A stretch of 64,000 bases of DNA from Streptomyces pyxinicus (GTDB taxonomy: Bacteria > Actinomycetota > Actinomycetes > Streptomycetales > Streptomycetaceae). The position numbers were made by a program, and so were the translations under genes. The stretch covers positions 1 through 64,000 of the forward strand of contig NZ_JANUGP010000027.1 of the NCBI RefSeq assembly GCF_024753135.1, in the 5' to 3' direction. The notes below the pieces were generated by a model, which was given only the letters and a program-made list of their open reading frames with translations, was not told the origin of the DNA and did not search any database. This document shows, piece after piece, positions 17,027 through 25,487 of this stretch (positions are counted from its first letter, which is position 1; every line of letters starts with the position of its first letter).

Positions 17027-17136
17027 CCACCCCCCGACCCGGAGCGTCCGGAGCCACCGGGACTCCCGGAGCGGCCGCAGGCGCCTGCGCAGCGGCCGGT
17101 TCCGCCGGCGCGCACACCCCGGGAGGCGCGCGATGA
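17023..17136 (+). CDS. Small chained ORF (37 aa), hypothetical
   Basis: The ATG at 17023 has AAGGAGAACACCAG just upstream, a strong ribosome site. The ORF begins MTTPRPGASGATGTPGAAAG and ends HTPGGAR. Its TGA overlaps the epimerase ATG (ATGA). It is Gly/Ala/Thr/Pro-rich with one Cys and is probably unstructured. Only about 73 percent of codons end in G or C, which argues against a long-conserved protein. The ribosome site and overlap favour translation, perhaps only to couple expression of the epimerase. Confidence 0.45.
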   Translation: MTTPRPGASGATGTPGAAAGACAAAGSAGAHTPGGAR

Positions 17137-18101
17137 GGGTCCTGCTGATCGGAGCAGGCGGGTACATCGGCCGCTTCGTCGCCGACCGCCTGCTCGCCGA
17201 CCCGGCCGTCCAGCTCACCGCGCTCGGCCGCGGCGACGACGCCGACGTCCGCTTCGACCTCGCCACCGGCAGCCCCGGCGCGCTCACCCGCTTCCTCGAC
17301 GCGGTCCACCCCGGAGTCGTCGTCAACTGCGCGGGCGCCACCCGGGGCGGCGCCCGCGAGCTGACCCGGCACAACACCGTCGCCGTCGCCACCGTCTGCG
17401 AGGCCCTGCGCCGCAGCGGCTGCGGCGCCCGGCTGGTGCAGATCGGCTGCGGCGCGGAGTACGGCCCGAGCCAGCCCGGCTCCTCCACCGCCGAGGACGC
17501 CGTACCGCGCCCGGGCGGCCCCTACGGCGTCAGCAAGCTCGCCGCCACCGAACTGGTCCTGGGCTCCGGCCTGGACGCCGTCGTCCTGCGGGTCTTCTCA
17601 CCGGCCGGCCCCGGCACCCCGGCCGGTTCCCCGCTCGGCCGCCTCGCCGAGGCCATGCGCCGCGCCATGCAGTCCGGCGACGGTGAACTCAAGCTCGGCG
17701 GCCTCGGCGTCCAGCGCGACTTCGTCGACGTACGCGACGTCGCGCGCGCCGTGCACGCCGCCTCGCTCTCCGCCGCGCAGGGCGTCATCAACATCGGCTC
17801 CGGCCGCGCGGTGCGCCTGCGCGACGCCGCCGGAGTCCTCGCGCGGGTGGCCGGGTACGGCGGCGCCCTGCACGAACTCGACGCCCCGCCCGGAGCGTTG
17901 CGCGGCGCCATCGGCCACCCGCGCTCCGACCCGGAGCACGCGGCGCACGCGGCCCCGATGGCGTACCCGTACCCAGACGGCTGCGGCGGCTGGCAGCAGG
18001 CCGATGTGCGCACCGCGCGCGACCGGCTCGGCTGGCGGCCCCGGATCAACCTCGAAGAGTCCCTGGCGGACATCTGGATGGAGGCGGCATGCCGCATCTG
18101 A
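17133..18101 (+). CDS. NAD(P)-dependent epimerase/dehydratase (extended SDR)
   Basis: A 322-residue extended short-chain dehydrogenase. It has the Rossmann motif GAGGYIG at residues 7-13, active-site tyrosine and lysine in YGVSK, an upstream Ser/Thr region (GCGAEYGPS), and substrate-domain features RDFVDVRDVARAVHAA and GVINIGSG. These are characteristic of nucleotide-sugar epimerases such as UDP-glucose or UDP-GlcNAc 4-epimerase. The ATG at 17133 has GGGAGG seven bases upstream. It probably makes the activated sugar for the adjacent PelF-type enzyme; a UDP-GlcNAc to UDP-GalNAc step would fit Pel chemistry. The sugar specificity is not visible in sequence. It overlaps the next gene by 13 bases. 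Confidence 0.85.
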   Translation: MRVLLIGAGGYIGRFVADRLLADPAVQLTALGRGDDADVRFDLATGSPGALTRFLDAVHPGVVVNCAGATRGGARELTRHNTVAVATVCEALRRSGCGARLVQIGCGAEYGPSQPGSSTAEDAVPRPGGPYGVSKLAATELVLGSGLDAVVLRVFSPAGPGTPAGSPLGRLAEAMRRAMQSGDGELKLGGLGVQRDFVDVRDVARAVHAASLSAAQGVINIGSGRAVRLRDAAGVLARVAGYGGALHELDAPPGALRGAIGHPRSDPEHAAHAAPMAYPYPDGCGGWQQADVRTARDRLGWRPRINLEESLADIWMEAACRI

Positions 18102-18841
18102 CCAGCACCACCCCCGGTGTCGCCGGCACCGGCGTCCGCACCGCCCTGGGCATCCCCGGCTACGCCCATCCGCTCGTCGCCCCCGCGCAGTGGGCCGACC
18201 TGGCCCGCCCCGGCATCCCGCTGGACTGGGTGGTCCTGGACGTGGCCGGCGGCCCCGGCACCCGTCCCGATCCGCACTGCCTGGAGGCCGGCGGCCGGCT
18301 GCGGGAGGCGGGCGTCCGGGTGCTGGGCCGGCTGGACCTCGCCCACGGCACCCGCCCCTTCGGCGACCTGCTCTCCGACGCCCACCGCTACCTCGACTGG
18401 TACCGCGTCGACGGCTTCCTGCTGGACCGCTGTCCCACCGACCGCGCCGCGCTGCCCGAGGTCCGCCGCGTGATCACCTCACTCCGGGTGATCGGCGACC
18501 CCCGTACCCATGTCGTCCTCGGCACCGGCGGCCACCCGTACCCCGGCTACGCGGAGAACGCCGACCAGTTGGTGACCTTCTCCGGCCCCTGGTCCGACTA
18601 CCGCTGGTCGCAGGTGGCCGAGTGGACCGCCGACTACCCGCCGGACCGGTTCTGCCACTTCGTGCACAGCGTGCCGCGCGGCCACCTGGACGAGGCGCTG
18701 CGCATCGCCCGCTGGCAGGGAGCGGCGACGATCTACTTCACGGACCGCACCGACGGCGGCGGCCGGGTGGACCCCTGGGAGGCCATGCCCGGCTACTGGG
18801 ACGAGATCGTCTCGCGAGTTGGTACGGGTGTCTCGGAATGA
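18089..18841 (+). CDS. Spherulation-specific family 4 (spherulin-4-like) glycosidase-fold protein
   Basis: A 250-residue single-domain protein of the spherulin-4 family, which is related to the glycoside-hydrolase part of PelA, fungal Sph3/Ega3 and GH114-type enzymes that cleave galactosamine-containing polymers. It has GIPGYAHPLVAPAQW at the first strand, then an Asp in WVVLDVAGGPG and a second Asp in VDGFLLDRC, the expected acidic pair. There is no signal peptide, so it would be cytoplasmic unless exported in an unusual way; PelA enzymes are normally exported. The ATG at 18089 has GGAGG upstream and overlaps the epimerase. It is the last gene of the Pel-like operon. Confidence 0.8.
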   Translation: MPHLTSTTPGVAGTGVRTALGIPGYAHPLVAPAQWADLARPGIPLDWVVLDVAGGPGTRPDPHCLEAGGRLREAGVRVLGRLDLAHGTRPFGDLLSDAHRYLDWYRVDGFLLDRCPTDRAALPEVRRVITSLRVIGDPRTHVVLGTGGHPYPGYAENADQLVTFSGPWSDYRWSQVAEWTADYPPDRFCHFVHSVPRGHLDEALRIARWQGAATIYFTDRTDGGGRVDPWEAMPGYWDEIVSRVGTGVSE

Positions 18842-18904
18842 AGAGGGCCGTGGCAGTGTTGACGGGAGAACACCCGTAGTGATCGACCGACCAACGGAGT
18901 CCCC

Positions 18905-20083
18905 GTGTCGCTGCCACCCCTGGTCGAGCCAGCCGATGAGCTGACCGTAGACGAGGTCCGACGGTACTCCCGCCACCTGATCATCCCGGACGTCGGGATG
19001 GACGGGCAGAAGCGGCTGAAGAACGCCAAGGTGCTCTGCGTGGGCGCCGGCGGCCTGGGCTCACCGGCGCTCATGTACCTCGCCGCGGCGGGCGTGGGCA
19101 CGCTCGGCATCGTGGAGTTCGACGAGGTGGACGAGTCGAACCTGCAGCGCCAGATCATCCACAGCCAGGCCGACATCGGCCGCTCCAAGGCCGAGTCCGC
19201 GCGGGATTCCGTCAAGGGCATCAACCCGTACGTGGACGTGATCCTGCACGAGGAGCGGCTCGAAGCCGACAACGTGCTGGACATCTTCGGCCAGTACGAC
19301 CTGATCGTCGACGGCACCGACAACTTCGCGACCCGCTACCTGGTCAACGACGCGTGCGTGCTGCTGAACAAGCCGTATGTGTGGGGCTCGATCTACCGCT
19401 TCGACGGCCAGGCCTCCGTCTTCTGGTCCGAGCACGGCCCCTGCTACCGCTGCCTCTACCCGGAGCCCCCGCCCCCCGGCATGGTCCCCTCCTGCGCCGA
19501 GGGCGGTGTGCTGGGCGTGCTGTGCGCGTCCATCGGCTCCATCCAGGTCACCGAGGCCATCAAGGTCCTCACCGGTACCGGTGAGCCGCTGGTCGGCCGT
19601 CTGATGATCTACGACGCCCTGGAGATGCAGTACCGCCAGGTCAAGGTCCGCAAGGACCCCGACTGCGCGGTCTGCGGCGAGAACCCGACCGTCACCGAGC
19701 TGATCGACTACGAGGCCTTCTGCGGCGTCGTCTCGGAGGAGGCCCAGGAGGCCGCCGCCGGTTCGACGATCACGCCGAAGCAGCTCAAGGAGTGGATCGA
19801 CGACGGCGAGAACATCGAGATCATCGACGTCCGCGAGCCGAACGAGTACGAGATCGTCTCCATTCCGGGCGCCAAGTTGATCCCGAAGAACGAGTTCCTC
19901 ATGGGCACCGCCCTGGAGGCTCTGCCCCAGGACCGCAAGATCGTCCTGCACTGCAAGACCGGTGTCCGCAGTGCGGAAGTCCTCGCGGTCCTGAAGTCCG
20001 CGGGCTTCTCCGACGCGGTCCACGTGGGCGGCGGCGTCATCGGCTGGGTCAACCAGATCGAGCCGGAGAAGCCGGTCTACTGA
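18905..20083 (+). CDS. moeZ: Adenylyltransferase/sulfurtransferase MoeZ
   Basis: A 392-residue two-domain protein. The N-terminal ThiF/MoeB-type E1 domain has VGAGGLGSP (47-55), and CYRC (C180, C183) plus CAVC (C254, C257) bind structural zinc. The C-terminal rhodanese domain (about 288-390) carries the active-site persulfide cysteine C350 in HCKTGVRS. It adenylates and thiocarboxylates small ubiquitin-like sulfur carriers (MoaD, ThiS, CysO-type) for molybdopterin, thiamin, cysteine and thio-containing natural products. The GTG at 18905 has GGAGTCCCC just upstream. Its position next to the protease and Atl genes matches moeB1/Rv3206c (from memory). MoaE is encoded about 34 kb away in the same window. 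Confidence 0.96.
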   Translation: MSLPPLVEPADELTVDEVRRYSRHLIIPDVGMDGQKRLKNAKVLCVGAGGLGSPALMYLAAAGVGTLGIVEFDEVDESNLQRQIIHSQADIGRSKAESARDSVKGINPYVDVILHEERLEADNVLDIFGQYDLIVDGTDNFATRYLVNDACVLLNKPYVWGSIYRFDGQASVFWSEHGPCYRCLYPEPPPPGMVPSCAEGGVLGVLCASIGSIQVTEAIKVLTGTGEPLVGRLMIYDALEMQYRQVKVRKDPDCAVCGENPTVTELIDYEAFCGVVSEEAQEAAAGSTITPKQLKEWIDDGENIEIIDVREPNEYEIVSIPGAKLIPKNEFLMGTALEALPQDRKIVLHCKTGVRSAEVLAVLKSAGFSDAVHVGGGVIGWVNQIEPEKPVY

Positions 20084-20099
20084 CCTACGGTCACGGCGA

Positions 20100-20134
20100 A
20101 GAGGCCCCCGGTGCGTACGGCGCCGGGGGCCTCT
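20100..20134. terminator. Bidirectional hairpin between moeZ and the converging protease gene
   Basis: A 12-bp stem (AGAGGCCCCCGG with its complement) around an 11-nt loop. It is placed 16 bases after moeZ and 13 bases beyond the stop of the converging gene, so it can serve both. Confidence 0.85.
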
Positions 20135-20147
20135 GTCCGTCTCCGGG

Positions 20148-21698
20148 TCAGGTGCAGACGGTGCCGGCCTTCGGCACCTTGCCGTCCAGCAGATAGCCGT
20201 TCACCGCGCGCTGCACGCACGTGTTCTTGCTGTCGTACGCCCCGTGCCCCTGCCCCTTGTACGTCAGCTCCACCGCGACGCCCTTGCCGAGGGCGTCCAC
20301 CATCTTCCGCGCGCCCTCGTACGGGGTGGCCGGGTCCCCGGTGTTGCCGACGACCAGGATGGGCGCGGAGCCGGGCGCGCTGACGTCGGGATGGTCGGCG
20401 GCCCCCGGCACGGCCCAGTCGGTGCAGCTGATCATGCCCCAGGCCAGGAAGTCCCCGAACAGCGGGGACGCGGCACGGAACTCGGGCACCCTGCTCTGGA
20501 CGAAGTCCTTGGTGTAACGCGGCTTCTCATCGGCGCAGTTGATCGCGACGTTCGCCGCGGTGATGTTGCTGTACTCGCCGTTCTCGCTGCGTCCGTTCAT
20601 CGAGTCGGACAGCAGCATCAGGACCCGGCCGTCACCGTCGTACGCCTGCTCCAGGCCCTCGGTGAGGTACTCCCAGAAGTCTTTCGAGTACAGGGACTGC
20701 GCGATGCCGTTGGTCGCGGCGGTCTCGGTGAGCCGGCGCGGCGGGATGCCGGGGATCGGTTTCTTCTCCAGGTCGTGCAGCAGTTTCGCGATGCGGTTCT
20801 TCACGTCCTGCGCGGTGTCGCCGAGCGGGCAGTCCTCGACCTTCGAGGTGCAGTCGTCGGCGAAGTTGTTCAGCGCCAGCTGGAACCCCTTGGCCTGGCC
20901 GAGCGCGCTCTGCTCGGGGTCCTGGGTGGGGTCGACCACGCCGTCGAACACCGCCCGCCCCACCCGCTGCGGGAACAAGTGGGCGTAGACGCCGCCGAGT
21001 TCGGTGCCGTAGGAGATGCCGAAGTAGTACAGCTTGTCGTCGCCGAGCACCTGGCGCATCAGGTCCATGTCGCGGGCCGCGTCCGTGGTGCGCACGTGCG
21101 GCAGGACCTCCTTGGAGTTCTTCTCGCACGCCCCGTTGAACTGCCGGGTGCGCTTGATCAGGTCGGCGCGTTCGGCACGGTCGTCGGGCGTCGCGTCCTG
21201 CTGGAAGTAGACGTCCAGTTGGGCGTCGCTCTCGCACCGCACGGGCGCGCTGCGGCCCACCCCGCGCGGGTCGAAGCTGACCAGGTCGTACCGGGTGCGC
21301 AGGCCGGCGTAGTCCTCGCCGAACGCCGGCAGCGTGGTGACGCCGCTGCCGCCCGGTCCGCCGAAGTTGAACACCAGCGAGCCGATCCGCTTGTTCGCCG
21401 GGCCGCTGGCCTCGGCCCGGATCAGGGCGATGCCGATGGTGTCGCCCTTGGGGTGCGCCCAGTCCAGGGGTGCCCGCAGGGTGGCGCACTGCCACGCCGT
21501 GCCGTTCGGCAGCGGGGACGGCGCGCTGCCGCCGCCCTCGGCCTCGGAGGGGGCGGGGCAGTCCTCCCAGTCCAGCTTCTGCGTCCTGACGTCCCCGCGG
21601 CTCTGCTCACCGCTGTCCGAGCATCCGGCCAGCAGGGCGCCGAGCAGGACGGCGGTGGTGGCCAGGGCAGGGGCACGCAGCCGGGAGGGGTTCGCCAT
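20148..21698 (-). CDS. Secreted alpha/beta-hydrolase lipoprotein, tripeptidyl aminopeptidase family
   Basis: A 516-residue exported serine peptidase related to Streptomyces SlpD/SlpE and Tap. The signal peptide ends in the lipobox LLAGC (Cys26), so it is anchored outside the membrane. The catalytic Ser is in GISYGTELG (S about 218). The acid is in LVVGNTGDPATPYEGA and the His in GQGHGAYDSKNTC, followed by the usual family C-terminal region. It releases tripeptides or other N-terminal peptides from extracellular proteins, and the peptide importer in this window could take up such products (inference). The ATG at 21698 places the lipobox correctly. Confidence 0.92.
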   Translation of the reverse strand: MANPSRLRAPALATTAVLLGALLAGCSDSGEQSRGDVRTQKLDWEDCPAPSEAEGGGSAPSPLPNGTAWQCATLRAPLDWAHPKGDTIGIALIRAEASGPANKRIGSLVFNFGGPGGSGVTTLPAFGEDYAGLRTRYDLVSFDPRGVGRSAPVRCESDAQLDVYFQQDATPDDRAERADLIKRTRQFNGACEKNSKEVLPHVRTTDAARDMDLMRQVLGDDKLYYFGISYGTELGGVYAHLFPQRVGRAVFDGVVDPTQDPEQSALGQAKGFQLALNNFADDCTSKVEDCPLGDTAQDVKNRIAKLLHDLEKKPIPGIPPRRLTETAATNGIAQSLYSKDFWEYLTEGLEQAYDGDGRVLMLLSDSMNGRSENGEYSNITAANVAINCADEKPRYTKDFVQSRVPEFRAASPLFGDFLAWGMISCTDWAVPGAADHPDVSAPGSAPILVVGNTGDPATPYEGARKMVDALGKGVAVELTYKGQGHGAYDSKNTCVQRAVNGYLLDGKVPKAGTVCT

Positions 21699-21783
21699 GC
21701 CTCCATCGTGCGGGCGCGGACGCGGGGGCGCGCGGGGCGCGGGCCGTATGAGGTACGCGGGGAGGTTCGCTCCCCCCGTCTCG

Positions 21784-24657
21784 CTACAACGCGCCCTTGC
21801 GGGTCAGTTGGTTGAAGGCCAGCCACCCCGGCAGCACCGGCAGCCACAGGGTCAGCAGACGGAACAGCAGGACCGCCGGGGCGGCGACCTCCTTGGGCAG
21901 GCCGAAGGCGATCAGGCCGAGCGTGAGGCTCGCCTCCACCGCGCCGACGCCGCCCGGGGTGGGCGCGGCGGAGCCGAGCGCGTTGCCGGCGAGGAAGACG
22001 ACCGCGACGCTGGCGATGCTCAGGGAGGCGGAGTCGTCGCCGAACGCGCGGACCGAGGCGTCCAGGCACATCACGAAGCAGGCGGTCAGCAGCAGCATGC
22101 CGCCGATGCCGGTGACGAGCTTCTGGGGCCGCTGGAGCACGTCGAGCATGCGCGGCACGACTCCGGCGAACAGCGACCGCACGCGCGTGACGACGAACTT
22201 CCGCAGGAACGGCACGGAGGTCACCACGAGCACCAGCACCGCCACGGTCAGCAGACCGGCGATGACCGTACGGGACGGCGACAGCGACGGCGTCTTCTCG
22301 GTGCCGGTCAGATAGCCGAAGGACAGCAGCATGAGGATGTGGCAGCCGAGCCCGAACAGCTGCGAGGCGCCGACGCTCGCCACCGCGAGACCCGGACGGA
22401 CGCCGGTGCGCTGCAGGAAGCGCGTGTTCAGTGCCACACCGCCGACGGCGGCCGGTGCCACGATCTTCACGAAGGACCCGGCGACCTGCGCCGCCACCGT
22501 CCTGACGAACGGCACCCGCTCCGGCACGAAGCCCAGCAGCGCCATCGCGGCGGCCACGTAGCTGAGCGCCGAGAACAGCACCGCCGCGGCCACCCAGCCC
22601 CACTGCGCCTGCGCGAACAGCGTGCCGAACTCGATGTGGGTGAGCTGCGTCAGCAGGTAGTACGCGCCGATGGCGCCGGCGATGAAACTTATCAGCGTGC
22701 GCGGCCGGATCCGCTCCAGACGGGCCGGCTCGACCGGGGCCTGCGGCCTGATCAGCAGCACCTGGTGGCGGATCTGGGTGAGCAGGTCCTCCTCGCGGGC
22801 CTCGTCCACGGCCTCGTCGATGGCCCGCCGCTCCGCGCGCTGCTCGGCCCGCGCCGTCTTCTTGTCGGGCTTCTCCGGCACCGGTCCGGCGGCCTCGGCC
22901 GCCTCCTCCAGGCGGGCCTGCTTGGCCTGCCGGGACGCCTCCAGCACGGCCTCGCGCTCGCGCTGGGCGCGCTCGCGGGCCAGCCGGCGCAGGGTCGCGC
23001 GGGTGGAGCGGGTCAGGGCGATCGGCTGGAGCATCGGCAGGCAGTCGGCGACCGCGTCCGGGCCGAGCACGTCCACCGCCGAGGCGACGGCCCGCTCCGC
23101 GCCCACCCGCAGGCCGAGCGTGGTGACCAGCTGGGCGATGTCCATGCGCAGCAGCAGATCCCCGGCCGCGATCTCGCCGCCGCGCAGTTCGGCGAGGATC
23201 ACCCTGCCGGAACGATCCACCAGGATGGCGTCACCGGCCAGCCTGCGGTGCGCGATACGGCGGGACTGCAACGCCCGCACCTGGTGCCAGGTGTTGCGCA
23301 GCAGGTCGTCGGTGATCTCCTCGTCGGCCAGCGAGTCCAGCGTGCGTCCGCCGGTGTGCTCGTAGACGAGTATGACCGCGTCGGGGCCGAGTTCGGAGGT
23401 GGCGATCAGCTTGGGGGCGTTGGCGCCGGCGGCGATCGCGGCGTACGCGAGGAGGGCCTCCTGCTCCAGGGCCTGGCGCAGCGACTGGAGGCTGGAGCGG
23501 GTGGCGAAGCCGCGCAGGGTGAGGTTGCGCCAGGCCCGGTAGAAGAAGCCCTGCGCCTGCTGTTCCCGGTCGACGACCGTGACGTCCAGCGGCGGGCCGT
23601 CCTCCAGGGTGACGAAGTAGCGCCGGCCGCGGTCGCCGTTCTCCGTCTCGACGGTGTCCTCGCGGGCCGCGCCGACGGGGTGGAAGCCGACGTGCCTGAG
23701 GCCCGCCATCAGGGTCTGCCCGGTCGGGCGCACGTTCGGGGAGCCGACCGCGTACAGGGTGCCGTAGGCGATGGTCCAGCCGATCAGCACCGTCAGGATG
23801 ATCGAGAAGGGGGTGGTGTAGCCGGTGACGAGCATCGAGAACGCGTCGAGCAGCAGCACGATCCACAGCACCGCGCGCCAGCGGGGCCGGCGGGACATGC
23901 CGACGGCCGTCATATAGGCGATCACCGGTGCCAGGTAGCCGTGCACGGGGTCGGTCAGCGCGTGCACGTCGCCCGGTGAGGGCTGGGTGAGCGCGTCCTG
24001 GATCGAGCCGGGGGCGGCCCGCGCGACCCACAGGTCGGTGGCGAGGGTCACGCCGTGGGCCAGGACGGCCGCGAGGACGCCGTCGGCGATGCGCAGCCCG
24101 TCCCGTTTGATCAGCCGTTCGATCGCGAAGGCGACCGGGACCAGCAGGATCGCGATGCTGGACGCCAGTCCCGCGATCTTGATGAGCAGGTCCGGGGCCT
24201 GTCCGGTGCCCTTGTTGATGTCCTGTTCGAGGCCCGAGGTGGTGCCGTGCGCGAACGCGGCGATCGCGAGCAGTACCGCGATGGCGAGGACACCCACCAG
24301 GAGCCGCATGAGGTCCGAGGGACGGTGCACGCGCGCGGGGAGCAGCGGTTCGTCGCCCTCGACGGCCTCCGCGTGCGGATCGTCGCCGGCGCCCGGACCG
24401 TGGTCGGGGGGCGTGTTCTTCAGCATGTGCGCCCCCTTGTCCGTGTCCGTCTCGTCATGGCCGTCGTCGTACGCCCGCGCGCGGGGGGCGTCTTCCCCGG
24501 GTGCCGCAGCGCCCTCGCCCCCCGCGCGCGTGCCGTCGTCCGCTCCGGCCGAGGCCGCGCGGGCGGTGTCGGGGCGCGCGGCGGCGTCAGGGGTGCCCGC
24601 CGCGTCCTCGGGGTGCGCGCCCTGCTGTTTCATGGCCTCTTCTTGGTCTCGTATCAC
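21784..24657 (-). CDS. Large LPG-synthase-like membrane protein with internal pseudokinase domain
   Basis: A 957-residue protein. An acidic, disordered N-terminus (1-110) leads into about six membrane helices (120-320). A cytosolic kinase/APH-like region spans about 330-600. A charged Ala/Glu/Arg linker with coiled-coil character follows. A C-terminal UPF0104/LPG synthase transmembrane domain (about 685-957, 7-8 helices) completes it. In the kinase-like part the catalytic loop reads AHRRLAGDAILVD and the DFG position ELRGGEI, so the usual catalytic and metal-binding aspartates are missing: a pseudokinase. Lipid or envelope modification, or regulation of it, is the likely theme. The GTG at 24657 or the ATG at 24633 (AAGAGG two bases upstream) could start it. 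Confidence 0.85.
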   Translation of the reverse strand: MIRDQEEAMKQQGAHPEDAAGTPDAAARPDTARAASAGADDGTRAGGEGAAAPGEDAPRARAYDDGHDETDTDKGAHMLKNTPPDHGPGAGDDPHAEAVEGDEPLLPARVHRPSDLMRLLVGVLAIAVLLAIAAFAHGTTSGLEQDINKGTGQAPDLLIKIAGLASSIAILLVPVAFAIERLIKRDGLRIADGVLAAVLAHGVTLATDLWVARAAPGSIQDALTQPSPGDVHALTDPVHGYLAPVIAYMTAVGMSRRPRWRAVLWIVLLLDAFSMLVTGYTTPFSIILTVLIGWTIAYGTLYAVGSPNVRPTGQTLMAGLRHVGFHPVGAAREDTVETENGDRGRRYFVTLEDGPPLDVTVVDREQQAQGFFYRAWRNLTLRGFATRSSLQSLRQALEQEALLAYAAIAAGANAPKLIATSELGPDAVILVYEHTGGRTLDSLADEEITDDLLRNTWHQVRALQSRRIAHRRLAGDAILVDRSGRVILAELRGGEIAAGDLLLRMDIAQLVTTLGLRVGAERAVASAVDVLGPDAVADCLPMLQPIALTRSTRATLRRLARERAQREREAVLEASRQAKQARLEEAAEAAGPVPEKPDKKTARAEQRAERRAIDEAVDEAREEDLLTQIRHQVLLIRPQAPVEPARLERIRPRTLISFIAGAIGAYYLLTQLTHIEFGTLFAQAQWGWVAAAVLFSALSYVAAAMALLGFVPERVPFVRTVAAQVAGSFVKIVAPAAVGGVALNTRFLQRTGVRPGLAVASVGASQLFGLGCHILMLLSFGYLTGTEKTPSLSPSRTVIAGLLTVAVLVLVVTSVPFLRKFVVTRVRSLFAGVVPRMLDVLQRPQKLVTGIGGMLLLTACFVMCLDASVRAFGDDSASLSIASVAVVFLAGNALGSAAPTPGGVGAVEASLTLGLIAFGLPKEVAAPAVLLFRLLTLWLPVLPGWLAFNQLTRKGAL

Positions 24658-24819
24658 CGGTCACCGCTCGCACGATGGTGGCATGCCCCATCGGCACACG
24701 CGGCCATCAGGGTGCGCATGCGCGGGCGCACAGTCTGCCGGAAGCCCCGGTCCGGGGCGAGGGGAACCCGGTGTCCCGACCCGCGCGCGATGTCGGCGGG
24801 GTGCGGCAGGATGGGGCGA

Positions 24820-25188
24820 ATGAGTGAGCAGAAGCCGGCCGGGATCCCCGGTGGGGACCACCCCGACGCGCTTCCGGAGTACGCCGAGCGGGTCCTGGAG
24901 GTCGCCGAGCGGATTCCGCCGGGGCGTGTCATGACGTACGGCGACGTCGCCGAGTGGCTCGCCGAGGGCGGCCCGCGCCAGGTGGGCCGGGTGATGGCCC
25001 TCTACGGCGGCGCCGTCCCGTGGTGGCGCGTGGTGCGTGCCGACGGCGCGCTGCTGCCCGGGCACGAGCTGCGCGCCCTCGGCCACTACCGCGCCGAGGG
25101 CACCCCGCTGCGGGAGGCGGGCAGCAGCGCCGAGGGGCATCTGCCGCGGCTCGACATGCGGCGCGCCCGGTGGGACGGCGACAGCTGA
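24820..25188 (+). CDS. Alkyltransferase-like protein (Atl), MGMT-fold without the reactive cysteine
   Basis: A 122-residue protein made of the MGMT DNA-binding domain. It has VAERIPPGRVMTYGDVAEWL (the helix-turn-helix region) and VPWWRVVRADGAL, where true alkyltransferases have PCHRV. Tryptophan replaces the methyl-accepting cysteine, so it cannot repair directly. Atl proteins bind O6-alkylguanine, flip it out and hand the lesion to nucleotide excision repair. The ATG at 24820 was chosen by G-rich upstream sequence; an in-frame ATG at 24811 is possible. The next genes are the AdnAB repair helicase-nuclease, and mycobacteria have an Atl/MGMT-type gene (Rv3204) at the same place (from memory). 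Confidence 0.9.
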   Translation: MSEQKPAGIPGGDHPDALPEYAERVLEVAERIPPGRVMTYGDVAEWLAEGGPRQVGRVMALYGGAVPWWRVVRADGALLPGHELRALGHYRAEGTPLREAGSSAEGHLPRLDMRRARWDGDS

Positions 25189-25487
25189 CAGGGGACGGAG
25201 GGTCACACCTGCCAGCTTCCGTCATCGCCTGCCGGCCGGGCGGGCCCATAGTCCGTTCGGGTGACAGGGGGGACATCCGCGGCATGACGTACGTTCGTGA
25301 GGTGGGGGACTCGTGTGACGCGAGGACCCAGGGAGCCGCGAGAGCCGCGAGGGAGGAAACGGAAGCTGTCCTTCCGGTCGGCGTGGCGGCGTAGCGTCGA
25401 CCGCGCGCGTCTCCCGCGCCCCGCGGCCGGCGTCCCGCACCCGCGACCGCCCGCCCATCCGTACGACCACCAGGACCGGCCGACCAC
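25189..25487. other. Intergenic region before adnA
   Basis: About 300 bp. It contains no hairpin with a T-tract and no convincing promoter box by eye. A 36-codon ORF at 25285-25394 has only a distant G-run upstream and was not accepted. The adnA promoter probably lies here. Confidence 0.3.

Noticed and set aside
18858..18888. A TTGACG-type promoter for moeZ
   Set aside because: TTGACG occurs near 18860 but no -10 box lies at 16-19 bp; TAGTGA is at 13 bp, so it was not listed.
13500..18900. The glycosyltransferase region as a secondary-metabolite cluster
   Set aside because: No polyketide, peptide, terpene or RiPP core enzyme is present; polysaccharide synthesis explains the genes better.
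25285..25394. A 36-codon ORF (MTYVREVGDSCD...) upstream of adnA
   Set aside because: There is only a G-run 10 bases upstream, no coupling to adnA, and the region shows no hairpin of an attenuator.
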